DNA from: DATLFA01 sp035525225
GTDB lineage: Bacteria; Actinomycetota; Acidimicrobiia; Acidimicrobiales; WLNW01
Assembly: GCA_035525225.1 (NCBI GenBank)
Contig: DATLFA010000015.1
Coordinates: forward strand, 62,001-126,000
Length of the DNA: 64,000 bases
Direction of reading: 5' to 3'
Positions 53,517-60,597 of this stretch are shown here, in pieces (within the stretch, counting starts at the first letter, position 1; every line of letters begins with the position of its first letter). Under the pieces are notes generated by a model. It worked only from the letters and a program-made list of their open reading frames with translations. It made no database searches and was not told the DNA's origin. The position numbers were made by a program, and so were the translations under genes.

Positions 53517-53708
53517 TCAGACCCGGCGCAGGCGATAACCGCGGTTGCGCGCCTCGGCCAGCGTGTCGGGCCCGAAGGTCGCGACTTGCTCCGACGCCAC
53601 GAGCTCGTCGACGACCGCTCGTTCGGCCACGTCATCGAGGTCGTAGACGACCTGGCGGCGCTTGTCGCCGAGGAACCGATTGTGTTCGTAGCGAATCGGT
53701 CGATCCAC
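53517..53708 (-). CDS. Small conserved-looking protein, 63 aa (GTG start)
   Basis: The frame opens with GTG at 53708 with AAAGG 8 bases upstream, encoding MDRPIRYEHNRFLGDKRRQV, VYDLDDVAERAVVDELVASE and a basic end RNRGYRLRRV. It is a mixed helical protein with a basic N-terminus and no Cys. The motif KRRQVVYDLDD resembles short regulatory or adaptor proteins, but I know no family. Close spacing to the hydrolase (4 bp) supports co-transcription. A structured 282-bp leader region lies upstream. Confidence 0.68.
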   Translation of the reverse strand: MDRPIRYEHNRFLGDKRRQVVYDLDDVAERAVVDELVASEQVATFGPDTLAEARNRGYRLRRV

Positions 53709-53990
53709 GACGGGTGCCTTTCTGGCAGCGGGCGGTGCGCTGCGTACTTAGCCGCAAACGTGCACGCGGGGGAGGGCAAGCCCTCCCCCGCGGCAACTCG
53801 TATCTGGTGAAACCATCGAAATGCCTCAGGTGTCGAGCGGGACGGTTCTCGACGGCTTTCGATAGCGGTGGTCTGGCAGGGATTCGCCAGCTGGACCAGC
53901 GGCCGACTAGCGGCCAGCCACCTCCAAGGTCCCAAATGAACTGCTACTACTGATTTGGACCACCTCCTCTCTCTTGGTCCCCATATTGTG
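53709..53990 (-). other. 282-bp non-coding region with several hairpins
   Basis: No convincing gene is seen here. The region contains a perfect GC-rich hairpin (53765-53792), a long-armed GGTCC/AAAT hairpin (53928-53962), a GGCCG-ctagt-CGGCC hairpin (53901-53915, minus sense) and a purine run GAGAGAGGAGG on the minus strand. A 25-codon frame on the minus strand from ATG 53984 encodes a Ser-rich peptide (QISSSSSFGTLEVAGR) but has no ribosome site. It could hold terminators, a leader RNA or a small RNA; nothing decides this. Confidence 0.45.
53765..53792. terminator. GC-rich hairpin, 13-bp perfect inverted repeat
   Basis: CGCGGGGGAGGGC, a two-base centre (AA), and the exact complementary arm form a 13-bp perfect inverted repeat (in practice a 12-bp stem with a four-base loop). 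It lies downstream of the minus-strand gene that ends at 53991 and about 57 bases before the GTG at 53708. It has no T-tract. It may terminate the upstream transcript or structure the leader of the next gene. Confidence 0.6.
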
Positions 53991-54446
53991 TCATGCGTCG
54001 GGCTCGGCGGGCGGTCCGATTGCGCCAATTTCTTGCCAGTACTCCATCTGTTTGTCGAGCACCACGACGACGTGGAGCGACGTGATCTCGGAGTCATGGG
54101 CGATCGCCCGGGAGACGACGTAGTCGATCGATTCCTCGGTCGAACCGACGACGGGCGCATGCCCGAGGGGCACCGCCGCGCCACCGAGCTCTTGGCCGTG
54201 ATCGGTCACGAGGCCCACGTCGGCGAAGTAGTCGAGATGCCAGTCGAGGATGCGGCGTACGTCGTCGTGGGAGATCTCGGCGGCGACCTCGAAGGGGAGG
54301 CGCTCTGCGATCCACGACACCGACTCGTCGACCCGCAGCACCGTGGGCCGGGGCGCGTCGGCGAGGCGGGCCACGACCGTGCCGACGGTCGCCGCGGCGA
54401 TCGCGAACACGACGACGGCGGCAATGACGATGAAGACGATCGTCAT
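53991..54446 (-). CDS. Hypothetical protein with N-terminal membrane helix, 151 aa
   Basis: An N-terminal hydrophobic segment (MTIVFIVIAAVVVFAIAAAT) anchors an otherwise soluble domain. The domain has alternating helices and an acidic character (DESVSWIAERLPFEVAAEIS, HDDVRRILDWHLDYFADVGL, TEESIDYVVSRAIAHDSEIT, VVVLDKQMEYWQEIG). No family is recognised. It is 21 bp downstream of the acyl-CoA dehydrogenase gene on the same strand, so it may be co-transcribed. Its stop is followed by the structured non-coding region. Confidence 0.7.
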   Translation of the reverse strand: MTIVFIVIAAVVVFAIAAATVGTVVARLADAPRPTVLRVDESVSWIAERLPFEVAAEISHDDVRRILDWHLDYFADVGLVTDHGQELGGAAVPLGHAPVVGSTEESIDYVVSRAIAHDSEITSLHVVVVLDKQMEYWQEIGAIGPPAEPDA

Positions 54447-54467
54447 CGTCGCAGCCCGTGCGCCAAG

Positions 54468-55583
54468 TCAGATACCGATGCGTTGCGCGAGGAGCTCGCG
54501 GTGATAGGTCGGGTCACCGAACAACAGCTCGGAGGACTTGGCCCGTTTGAAGTACAGATGCGCGGGGTGCTCCCATGTGAAGCCGATACCACCGTGAATC
54601 TGGATGTTTTCGGCAGACGCGTGGAAGTAGGCCTCTGAGCAGTAGGCCTTGGCCAGGGAGGCCACCGACGGCAATTCGTCGTTGAGCTCGGATGCGCACC
54701 AGCCCGCGTAGTACGCCGCCGACTTGGCCGACTCGACCTCGAGCAACATGTCGGCGCACTTGTGCTTGATGGCCTGGAAGCTGCCGATCGGGCGACCGAA
54801 CTGCACGCGGACCTTGGCGTACTCGACGCTCATGTCGAGACACTTCTGGGCCCCCCCGACCTGTTCGGCCGCGAGCGCGACCGCCGCGAGGTCGAGCACG
54901 CGCTCGAGCACCTTCCACCCGTCGCCGTCTGCACCCAACAGCGTGGCCGGCGTGTTGTCGAACTCGAGCCGGGCCTGCTTGCGCGTCTGGTCCATGGTCT
55001 GCAGCGCAGTGCGGGACAATCCCGCCGCGTCGGCGTCGACGGTGAACAGCGAGACACCCTTGCCGGTGCGAGCGGCGACGATGATGAGGTTCGCGACGTG
55101 CCCGTCGAGCACGTACATCTTGTGGCCGTTGAGCGACCAACCGCCGCCGGCCGCTGTGGCGACCATCGTGATGCCGGACTCGTCCCACCGACCGTTGTCT
55201 TCGGTGAACGCGAGGGTGGCGATGGTGTCACCCGACGCGATGCCGGGCAGGTGCTGCTTCTTGGCCGCATCGTCGCCGCTGTGCATCAACGCGTTGGCGG
55301 CGAGCACCACCGTCGAGAAGTAGGGGGCGCACAGCAACGAACGACCCATCTCTTCGAGCACGACGATCAGTTCGACATAGGAGTAGCCGGAGCCACCAAA
55401 GTCCTCCGGCACGATGAGGCCCTGTAGACCCATCTGATCGGCCATCTGCCGCCAGACCGCGTCGTCGAAACCCTTCTCGGTCGCCATGAGGGCCCGCACT
55501 GCCTGTTCGTCCGACTTGTCGTCGAGGAACTGACGCACGATGCGCCGTAGCTCTTCTTGTTCTTCGCTGAACGCGAAATTCAT
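54468..55583 (-). CDS. Acyl-CoA dehydrogenase
   Basis: The 371-residue protein starts MNFAFSEEQEELRRIVRQFL and contains PEDFGGSGYSYVELIVVLEE, RVQFGRPIGSFQAIKHKCAD and the C-terminal IHGGIGFTWEHPAHLYFKRA. The pattern of the middle domain (LAFTEDNGRWDESGIT) deviates from the classical TEP block, as in FadE small subunits that need a partner. No partner gene lies alongside. It starts 113 bp from a divergent gene at 55697, with a TACTAT box near 55648 (+ strand) that could belong to either promoter. Confidence 0.9.
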   Translation of the reverse strand: MNFAFSEEQEELRRIVRQFLDDKSDEQAVRALMATEKGFDDAVWRQMADQMGLQGLIVPEDFGGSGYSYVELIVVLEEMGRSLLCAPYFSTVVLAANALMHSGDDAAKKQHLPGIASGDTIATLAFTEDNGRWDESGITMVATAAGGGWSLNGHKMYVLDGHVANLIIVAARTGKGVSLFTVDADAAGLSRTALQTMDQTRKQARLEFDNTPATLLGADGDGWKVLERVLDLAAVALAAEQVGGAQKCLDMSVEYAKVRVQFGRPIGSFQAIKHKCADMLLEVESAKSAAYYAGWCASELNDELPSVASLAKAYCSEAYFHASAENIQIHGGIGFTWEHPAHLYFKRAKSSELLFGDPTYHRELLAQRIGI

Positions 55584-55696
55584 GCGTGTCGGGCTCCTTG
55601 CGTCACCGGAACCACGCCGGCGTGCGCTCGTCTCGTGCGGCACTTTCTACTATGACGCCGAGGTGTACTCCACTCATCGCGCGGCAGACTGGGCCG

Positions 55697-56092
55697 GTGG
55701 ATCGCGCCCTGCGCTACGACGAACGCCCCATCGACACCACACCGCGGCATACGGCCGAACTGCCCGATACGCCCACCCGCGACCGCAACATCCCGGCCAC
55801 CGCATGGATCGAGGCTCCCGCCGCGCTGTTGGCGCTCGGTGACGATCTCGGGCACACCGACCCCCAATTCCAAGTCGCCATGTACAAGCGGCGCATCGGT
55901 CGTTGGTTGTTGTGGCGCGCCGGGCCCGCGGTCGAGGCCGACGCCCGCTACCTCGCGGTGGATGGCGACGACCTCACACACCACGTCACCTTCCGGCTCC
56001 ACCCCGACGGGTCGGGCGAGGGTGAAGGGCCGAGCGGTGCCCGACACGACCGCTTTCGCGCGTGGAAACAAGACCTTTTGGCCTCGAGCTAG
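55697..56092 (+). CDS. Hypothetical protein, 131 aa (GTG start)
   Basis: The coding part is taken from GTG 55697: VDRALRYDERPIDTTPRHTA, a Pro/Thr-rich stretch, then TAWIEAPAALLALGDDLGHT, and AMYKRRIGRWLLWRAGPAVEADARYLAVDGDDL. It ends KQDLLASS. The C-terminal half looks like a folded alpha/beta domain and the N-terminus is disordered. A longer frame reaches 55586 but has poor codon usage. No family is recognised. The gene lies 65 bp ahead of sufC and could be read through into the suf operon, though a palindrome in the gap argues for a separate promoter. Confidence 0.65.
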   Translation: MDRALRYDERPIDTTPRHTAELPDTPTRDRNIPATAWIEAPAALLALGDDLGHTDPQFQVAMYKRRIGRWLLWRAGPAVEADARYLAVDGDDLTHHVTFRLHPDGSGEGEGPSGARHDRFRAWKQDLLASS

Positions 56093-56108
56093 CTCGCACA
56101 GTAATTAC

Positions 56109-56124
56109 CACTACCGACGTAGTG
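56109..56124. promoter_or_regulatory. Palindrome CACTAC-CGAC-GTAGTG before sufC, candidate SUF repressor site
   Basis: A perfect 6-bp inverted repeat with a four-base centre lies 34 bp before the sufC start. A closely related sequence (CCACTAC-N4-ATAGTA) lies at 63768-63784 before sufB, and both are followed by CAAAT. Sharing of the motif between the two suf transcripts suggests one regulator, such as an Rrf2-type SufR/IscR. The regulator itself is not in the window. Confidence 0.55.
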
Positions 56125-56157
56125 CAAATGCCGGACCGGTTGCCTAGACTCCGCCCC

Positions 56158-56898
56158 ATGAGCCCGCTCTTCGAGGTGCGCAACCTGCATGCCAAGGCCG
56201 GTTCGACGCCGATCTTGCGGGGCGTCCACCTCAGCATCGCCCCGGGCGAGATCCACGCATTGTTGGGCCCCAACGGTTCGGGCAAATCGACGCTCGCCAA
56301 CGTGTTGCTCGGCAACCCCGAATACGAGTTGACCGAGGGCGCGATCCTGTTCAAAGGCGACGACATCACGACCTGGCCCGCGGACGTGCGCGGCAAGTCG
56401 GGCATGTTCCTCGCCTTCCAGTACCCACAAGAGATCGCCGGCGTCTCGGTGATCAACTTCTTGCGCCAGGCGCTGTCGGCCCGCAAGGGCATCGACCTGT
56501 CGGTGCTCGAGTTGCGGCTCTCGATCATGGAATGGATGCAACGGCTCGGCATGGACTCGTCGTTCGCCGACCGCTACCTCAACGAAGGGTTTTCGGGCGG
56601 CGAGAAGAAGCGCAACGAGGTCCTGCAGCTTGCCATCCTCGAGCCCGAGCTGGCGATCCTCGACGAAACCGACTCCGGCCTCGACATCGACGCACTGCGC
56701 ATCGTGGCCAAGGGCGTCAACGAAGTGCACCACGACCGTCCCTCGATGGGCGTGCTCGCGATCACGCACTATCAACGCTTGCTCGAAGAGCTCGTGCCCG
56801 ACGTCGTTCACATCATGATCGATGGCCGCATCGTCGCGACCGGCGGTCTCGAGCTGGTCGAGCGGCTCGAGAGAGATGGCTACGAAAGCTGGCGGTGA
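56158..56898 (+). CDS. sufC: SUF system ATPase SufC (copy 1)
   Basis: The 246-residue ABC-type ATPase has Walker A LLGPNGSGKSTLANVLLG, the Q-loop FLAFQYPQEIAGV, the signature GFSGGEKKRNEVLQ, Walker B LAILDETDSGLDIDALR and the switch His in AITHYQRLL. These are the residues of SufC, which drives the SufBCD scaffold. ATG 56158 gives the canonical N-terminus (MSPLFEVRNLHA). Its stop overlaps the sufS start by one base. A second, different sufC lies at 59493-60278 in the convergent suf operon, so two SufC proteins are made. Confidence 0.95.
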   Translation: MSPLFEVRNLHAKAGSTPILRGVHLSIAPGEIHALLGPNGSGKSTLANVLLGNPEYELTEGAILFKGDDITTWPADVRGKSGMFLAFQYPQEIAGVSVINFLRQALSARKGIDLSVLELRLSIMEWMQRLGMDSSFADRYLNEGFSGGEKKRNEVLQLAILEPELAILDETDSGLDIDALRIVAKGVNEVHHDRPSMGVLAITHYQRLLEELVPDVVHIMIDGRIVATGGLELVERLERDGYESWR

Positions 56899-58127
56899 TG
56901 GCACTCGACGTCGGTCGCATCAAAAAGGACTTCCCGTTGCTCGACCAAAAGGTCGACGGCCACCCGATCGTCTACGTCGACTCTGCTGCGACGTCACAAA
57001 AACCGCGCGTGGTCATCGACGCGATGACTACGTACTACGAGACGATCAACGCCAACGTGCACCGCGGTGTGTATCGCATCGCCGAAGAAGCGACCAACCA
57101 GATGGAAGGCGCGCGTCGGGCTGTCGCCGACTTCATCGGCGGTGACTACGACGAGGTCGTGTTCACCAAGAACGCCACCGAGTCGCTCAACCTCGTTGCG
57201 CACTCGTGGGGCCGGGCCAATCTGCAAGCGGGCGACGCGGTCGTGCTCACCGAGATGGAACACCACGCCAACATCGTGCCGTGGCACATGCTCGCGGCCG
57301 AGCGGGACCTCGAATTGCGGTGGCTGCCCGTCCGCGACGACGGCATGCTCTGCCTCGACGAGCTCGATCGCTACGTCGATGGCGCCAAGCTGGTGTCGAT
57401 CACCGCGATGTCCAATGTGCTCGGCACGTTGACGCCGGTGCGCCGCATTGCCGATGCGGCACACGCGGCGGGCGCCACCGTGTGCATCGACGCCTGCCAA
57501 TACGTTCCCCACCTCGCGACCGACGTCCACCAACTCGGTGCCGACCTGTTGGCCTTCAGCGGTCACAAGATGTGTGGACCGACCGGTGTCGGTGTCCTCT
57601 GGGGCCGGCGCGACTTGCTCGACGCCATGCCGCCGTTCCTGGGGGGCGGCGAGATGATCAGAGACGTGCGCTTCGATGGTTTCACCACCAACGATGTCCC
57701 CTGGAAGTTCGAAGCGGGTACGCCCCCGATCGCCGAGATCATCGGGCTCGGCGCCGCCGTCGAGTACCTGCGTGGTCTCGGCATGGACGCCGTCCGTGAG
57801 CACGAAGTGACGCTCGCCGCATACACACTGCGCACGCTCACCGAGCGTTTCGGCGACGATTTGCACATCTACGGCCCGTCCGAGCCCGCGCAGCGCGGCG
57901 CGGTCTTCTCGTTCACCTACCGAGATCTGCACGCCCACGACATCAGTCAGGTACTCGACCAATACGGCATCTGCGTACGAGCCGGCCATCATTGCGCAAA
58001 GCCACTCATGAGAAAGCTGGGCATCACGGCAACGGCGCGCGCATCGCTCTACGTGTACAACGACGAGTCTGATGTCGATAGGCTCGCCGATGCGCTCGAA
58101 GCCGCTGGCCAATTCTTTGCCATCTGA
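56898..58127 (+). CDS. sufS: Cysteine desulfurase SufS
   Basis: The 409-residue PLP enzyme is a group-II cysteine desulfurase. The PLP lysine is K224 in AFSGHKMCGPTGVG, and the persulfide-carrying Cys366 is in VRAGHHCAKPLM. The block FTKNATESLNLVAHSWG and the HHANIVPWHML segment are also typical. It supplies sulfur, with SufU encoded next door, to SufBCD. The start ATG shares one base with the sufC stop, so the two are coupled. Confidence 0.96.
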   Translation: MALDVGRIKKDFPLLDQKVDGHPIVYVDSAATSQKPRVVIDAMTTYYETINANVHRGVYRIAEEATNQMEGARRAVADFIGGDYDEVVFTKNATESLNLVAHSWGRANLQAGDAVVLTEMEHHANIVPWHMLAAERDLELRWLPVRDDGMLCLDELDRYVDGAKLVSITAMSNVLGTLTPVRRIADAAHAAGATVCIDACQYVPHLATDVHQLGADLLAFSGHKMCGPTGVGVLWGRRDLLDAMPPFLGGGEMIRDVRFDGFTTNDVPWKFEAGTPPIAEIIGLGAAVEYLRGLGMDAVREHEVTLAAYTLRTLTERFGDDLHIYGPSEPAQRGAVFSFTYRDLHAHDISQVLDQYGICVRAGHHCAKPLMRKLGITATARASLYVYNDESDVDRLADALEAAGQFFAI

Positions 58128-58143
58128 CGTCGCGAGGTTGACA

Positions 58144-58617
58144 ATGCCTGGGCTCGAAGATCTCTATCGCGAGATCATCCTCGACCACTACCGCAATCCC
58201 CGTAACAACGGCACGCTCGAGTGTCCGCCCGCGCACCGCGCCGAGGGGTTCAACCCGTTGTGTGGCGACGAGGTCGCGGTCTACGTCGACGTCGAGGACG
58301 GGCGAGTCAAGGACGTACGCATCACCGGTCAAGGTTGCTCGATCAGCAAGGCGTCAGCGTCGATGATGAGCGTCGCGGTCAAGGGCAAGAGCGTCAACGA
58401 GGCGCGCTCGGTCACGCGTGCGTTCAAGGGCATGATGTCGATCCACGAGAACGAACTCGACGGCACCACGAGCGAGACCGACGACGACGGTGTCGAGATC
58501 AAGCTCGGCGACCTCGAAGCGCTTCGCGGCGTGGTCAAGTTCGCGTCGCGGATCAAGTGCGCCACGCTGGCGTGGAATACCCTCGCCATCGGCCTCGACG
58601 ACGCGCAAGCTACCTAG
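58144..58617 (+). CDS. sufU: Sulfur-transfer/scaffold protein SufU
   Basis: The 157-residue protein has the SufU pattern: LYREIILDHYRNPRNNG, Cys40 with Asp42 (PLCGDEV), Cys65 in GQGCSISKAS and Cys139 in IKCATLAW, together with an insertion between Cys65 and Cys139 that separates SufU from IscU. SufU is a zinc-dependent sulfurtransferase that stimulates SufS. ATG 58144 follows sufS by 16 bp. No SufT or other SUF gene follows on this strand; the downstream genes are convergent. Confidence 0.94.
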   Translation: MPGLEDLYREIILDHYRNPRNNGTLECPPAHRAEGFNPLCGDEVAVYVDVEDGRVKDVRITGQGCSISKASASMMSVAVKGKSVNEARSVTRAFKGMMSIHENELDGTTSETDDDGVEIKLGDLEALRGVVKFASRIKCATLAWNTLAIGLDDAQAT

Positions 58618-58621
58618 TGCG

Positions 58622-59146
58622 CTATTGGTCGCGTACGACCGCGTAGATCACGAGGTCGTGGTACTCGCCCCGCCGGTGTTGCGCGCTGCGCAGGACTCCC
58701 TCGGCGATGAACCCCGCCTTCTCGAGCGCGCGTTGCTCGGATCGGTTGGTCACGTCGGTGACGGCCTGGATGCGTTGCACGTTGGTCTCTGCAAAGAGGT
58801 AGCGCACGAGCAGCCACTGTGCTTCGGTACCGAGGCCTCGTCCCCGTGCACTCGGGATCAGCGAGATCCCGATCTCGATACAACGCGAGAGCCACGACGG
58901 GCCCCAGGTGACGGTGCGCCATCCGACCGAGCCCAGCCGTTCGCGCGGTGCGATTTGTTCGACCAGCAGCAAGCCATTGTCCGCCGTGATGAGTTTGTCG
59001 GCGCGCCAGCGATCGACCGAGTTGTAGGGCCGCTGTTGGCCGAAGTCGTCGTATTCACTCGTGATGGGCAGGTTGTCGTACCACTGGACGTCGGCGAGCT
59101 CCATCGCGCGCAGACGGACGACCGTGCCCTCGATCTCGTGGAGCAT
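58622..59146 (-). CDS. GNAT-family N-acetyltransferase (RimJ/RimL-like)
   Basis: The 174-residue protein has the GNAT acetyl-CoA-binding motif SARGRGLGTEAQWLLVRYLF (R/Q-x2-G-x-G/A), preceded by EIGISLIP and followed by VQRIQAVTDVTNRSEQRALE and KAGFIAEGVLR. This matches the RimJ/RimL-type acetyltransferases. The substrate is unknown; ribosomal proteins, antibiotics and amines are all used by the family. It ends 4 bp from the convergent sufU gene and lies 1 bp downstream of the pterin dehydratase gene. Confidence 0.88.
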   Translation of the reverse strand: MLHEIEGTVVRLRAMELADVQWYDNLPITSEYDDFGQQRPYNSVDRWRADKLITADNGLLLVEQIAPRERLGSVGWRTVTWGPSWLSRCIEIGISLIPSARGRGLGTEAQWLLVRYLFAETNVQRIQAVTDVTNRSEQRALEKAGFIAEGVLRSAQHRRGEYHDLVIYAVVRDQ

Positions 59147-59147
59147 G

Positions 59148-59447
59148 TCAATCCCGGGGCAGGATCGCGTCGACGCGCCGCACGAACTCGAAGTCGAGCG
59201 CAGTCAGGCCGCCGGCATCGTGTGTGGAAATGGCGATGTCGACGCGGTTGTAGACGTTGGACCAGTTCGGATGATGGTCGAGGCGCTCGGCGATGAGCGC
59301 CACCTGGGCCATGAATCCGAATGCCTGCACGAACGAGTCGAACACGAGCTGGCGTCGCAACGAGGCACCGTCGTGCTCCCAACTGTCGAGCGCGGCGACG
59401 AGGCTCGAGATCTCGTCCGGAGAGAGAGGGCGGCGATCGACCGGCAT
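59148..59447 (-). CDS. Pterin-4a-carbinolamine dehydratase
   Basis: The 99-residue protein matches the PCD/DCoH family: PLSPDEISSLVAALDSWEHD, the core FGFMAQVALIAERLDHHPNW with the catalytic His-His-Pro, and YNRVDIAISTHDAGGLTALD. It dehydrates 4a-hydroxytetrahydropterins or, in some bacteria, acts as an assembly or pterin-salvage factor. ATG 59447 gives the family N-terminus; the frame continues upstream without support. No pterin-dependent hydroxylase is present here. Confidence 0.9.
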   Translation of the reverse strand: MPVDRRPLSPDEISSLVAALDSWEHDGASLRRQLVFDSFVQAFGFMAQVALIAERLDHHPNWSNVYNRVDIAISTHDAGGLTALDFEFVRRVDAILPRD

Positions 59448-59492
59448 GGTTTCGAGCCTACGGCACGAAACGCGACGGCTTTGCAAACGTCG

Positions 59493-60278
59493 TCAGCGGA
59501 AGGGATCGGCGAAGGGATCGACGTCGTCCGCCTCGGCCGCTTGAGCCTCGGCGTCGGCCCACGCCGCGTAGCCGGTGCGTTCGAGCTCGGACGCCAGCTC
59601 GGGGCCGCCGCTGGCCTTGATGCGGCCATTGGCGAAGATGTGCACGTGATCGGCGTGGAGCACGTCGAGCAGGCGTTGGTAATGGGTGATGGCGAGCACG
59701 CCGAGATCGAACTCTTTGGTCGCGTCTTCGACGCGTCGGCTCACAAGGCGCAACGCATCGATGTCGAGGCCCGAGTCGAGCTCGTCGAGCACCGCGATCT
59801 TGGGCCGCAGCACGGCGAGCTGAAAGGTCTCGACCCGCTTCTTCTCGCCGCCGGAGAGGTCGACGTTGAGCGCCCTCGTGAAGAACATGTCGTCGAGACC
59901 GAGCCGGGGCGCCTCGGCGGCGATGCGCTCGTTGGCGGCGCGCGAGGTGACACCGGTGGCGGCGAGGGCCTCGACGAGGACTTCGCCGACGTGTACGCCG
60001 GGCACTTCGACGGGATACTGCAGGCCGAGGAACAGACCGGCCCGTGCTCGCTGCCACGGCGCGAGCCCGACGAGATCGACGCCGTCGAGGGTGATCGACC
60101 CGGCGGTGACTTCGTAGCCGGGCTTGCCCATCAACACGTGGGCCAACGTCGACTTGCCCGAACCGTTGGGGCCCATGACGGCGTGCACCTCACCGCTGCG
60201 CACGACGAGATCGACGCCGCGCAAGATGGGCGTGCCCCTCACGTTCGCATGGAGGTCGCTGATCATGAGCTCACTCAT
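59493..60278 (-). CDS. sufC: SUF system ATPase SufC (copy 2)
   Basis: The 261-residue ATPase has Walker A VMGPNGSGKSTLAHVLMG, the Q-loop FLGLQYPVEVPGV, the signature DLSGGEKKRVETFQ, Walker B IAVLDELDSGLDIDALR and AITHYQRLL. It is clearly a SufC but differs from copy 1 throughout the linker (FLRQALSARKG there, VLVEALAATGV here) and has a longer acidic C-terminus (AEAQAAEADDVDPF). It is the last gene of sufB-(Cys protein)-sufD-Rieske-sufC and its start overlaps the Rieske gene by 8 bp. It is the natural partner of SufB and SufD here. Confidence 0.95.
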   Translation of the reverse strand: MSELMISDLHANVRGTPILRGVDLVVRSGEVHAVMGPNGSGKSTLAHVLMGKPGYEVTAGSITLDGVDLVGLAPWQRARAGLFLGLQYPVEVPGVHVGEVLVEALAATGVTSRAANERIAAEAPRLGLDDMFFTRALNVDLSGGEKKRVETFQLAVLRPKIAVLDELDSGLDIDALRLVSRRVEDATKEFDLGVLAITHYQRLLDVLHADHVHIFANGRIKASGGPELASELERTGYAAWADAEAQAAEADDVDPFADPFR

Positions 60279-60597
60279 CGCCGACCTCTATCGAGACGTA
60301 GACCGAGCCCTCTTCGACGTGGACCTTGTAGACCGGCACCGGCCGAGTGGCGGGCAACGACACCGGATGACCGTCATCGACGCTGAACTGGCTGCCGTGC
60401 TTCCAGCATTCGAGGGTGCGCTCTTCGGTATTGACCTCGCCTTCGGACAGCGAGTAGTCGGCATGCGAGCACGTGTCGCCGATGGCGTAGAAGTCGTCGT
60501 CGAGGCGCACGAGCGCGATGCGGTGGTTGTCGATGTCGAATCGCCGCGCCGTCGCCGGTGCGATCTCGTCGACCGCGCACAACAAGAACTGCTTCAC
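60271..60597 (-). CDS. Rieske [2Fe-2S] ferredoxin in SUF operon
   Basis: The 108-residue protein has Cys43-x-His45 (DTCSHADYSL) and Cys64-x2-His67 (LECWKHGSQF), the Rieske-ferredoxin pattern of the biphenyl-dioxygenase-type small ferredoxins. Its position between sufD and sufC is a known feature of actinobacterial and some other SUF operons; the protein may deliver electrons for cluster assembly. The start ATG overlaps the sufD stop by 4 bp, and the stop overlaps sufC by 8 bp. The electron partner is unknown. Confidence 0.92.
   Translation of the reverse strand: MKQFLLCAVDEIAPATARRFDIDNHRIALVRLDDDFYAIGDTCSHADYSLSEGEVNTEERTLECWKHGSQFSVDDGHPVSLPATRPVPVYKVHVEEGSVYVSIEVGDE

Noticed and set aside
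53909..53984. Ser-rich 25-codon frame as a RiPP precursor
   Set aside because: There is no YcaO, radical SAM, lanthipeptide synthetase or protease gene nearby and no ribosome site before the ATG. Resemblance of the Ser run to known cores is probably chance.
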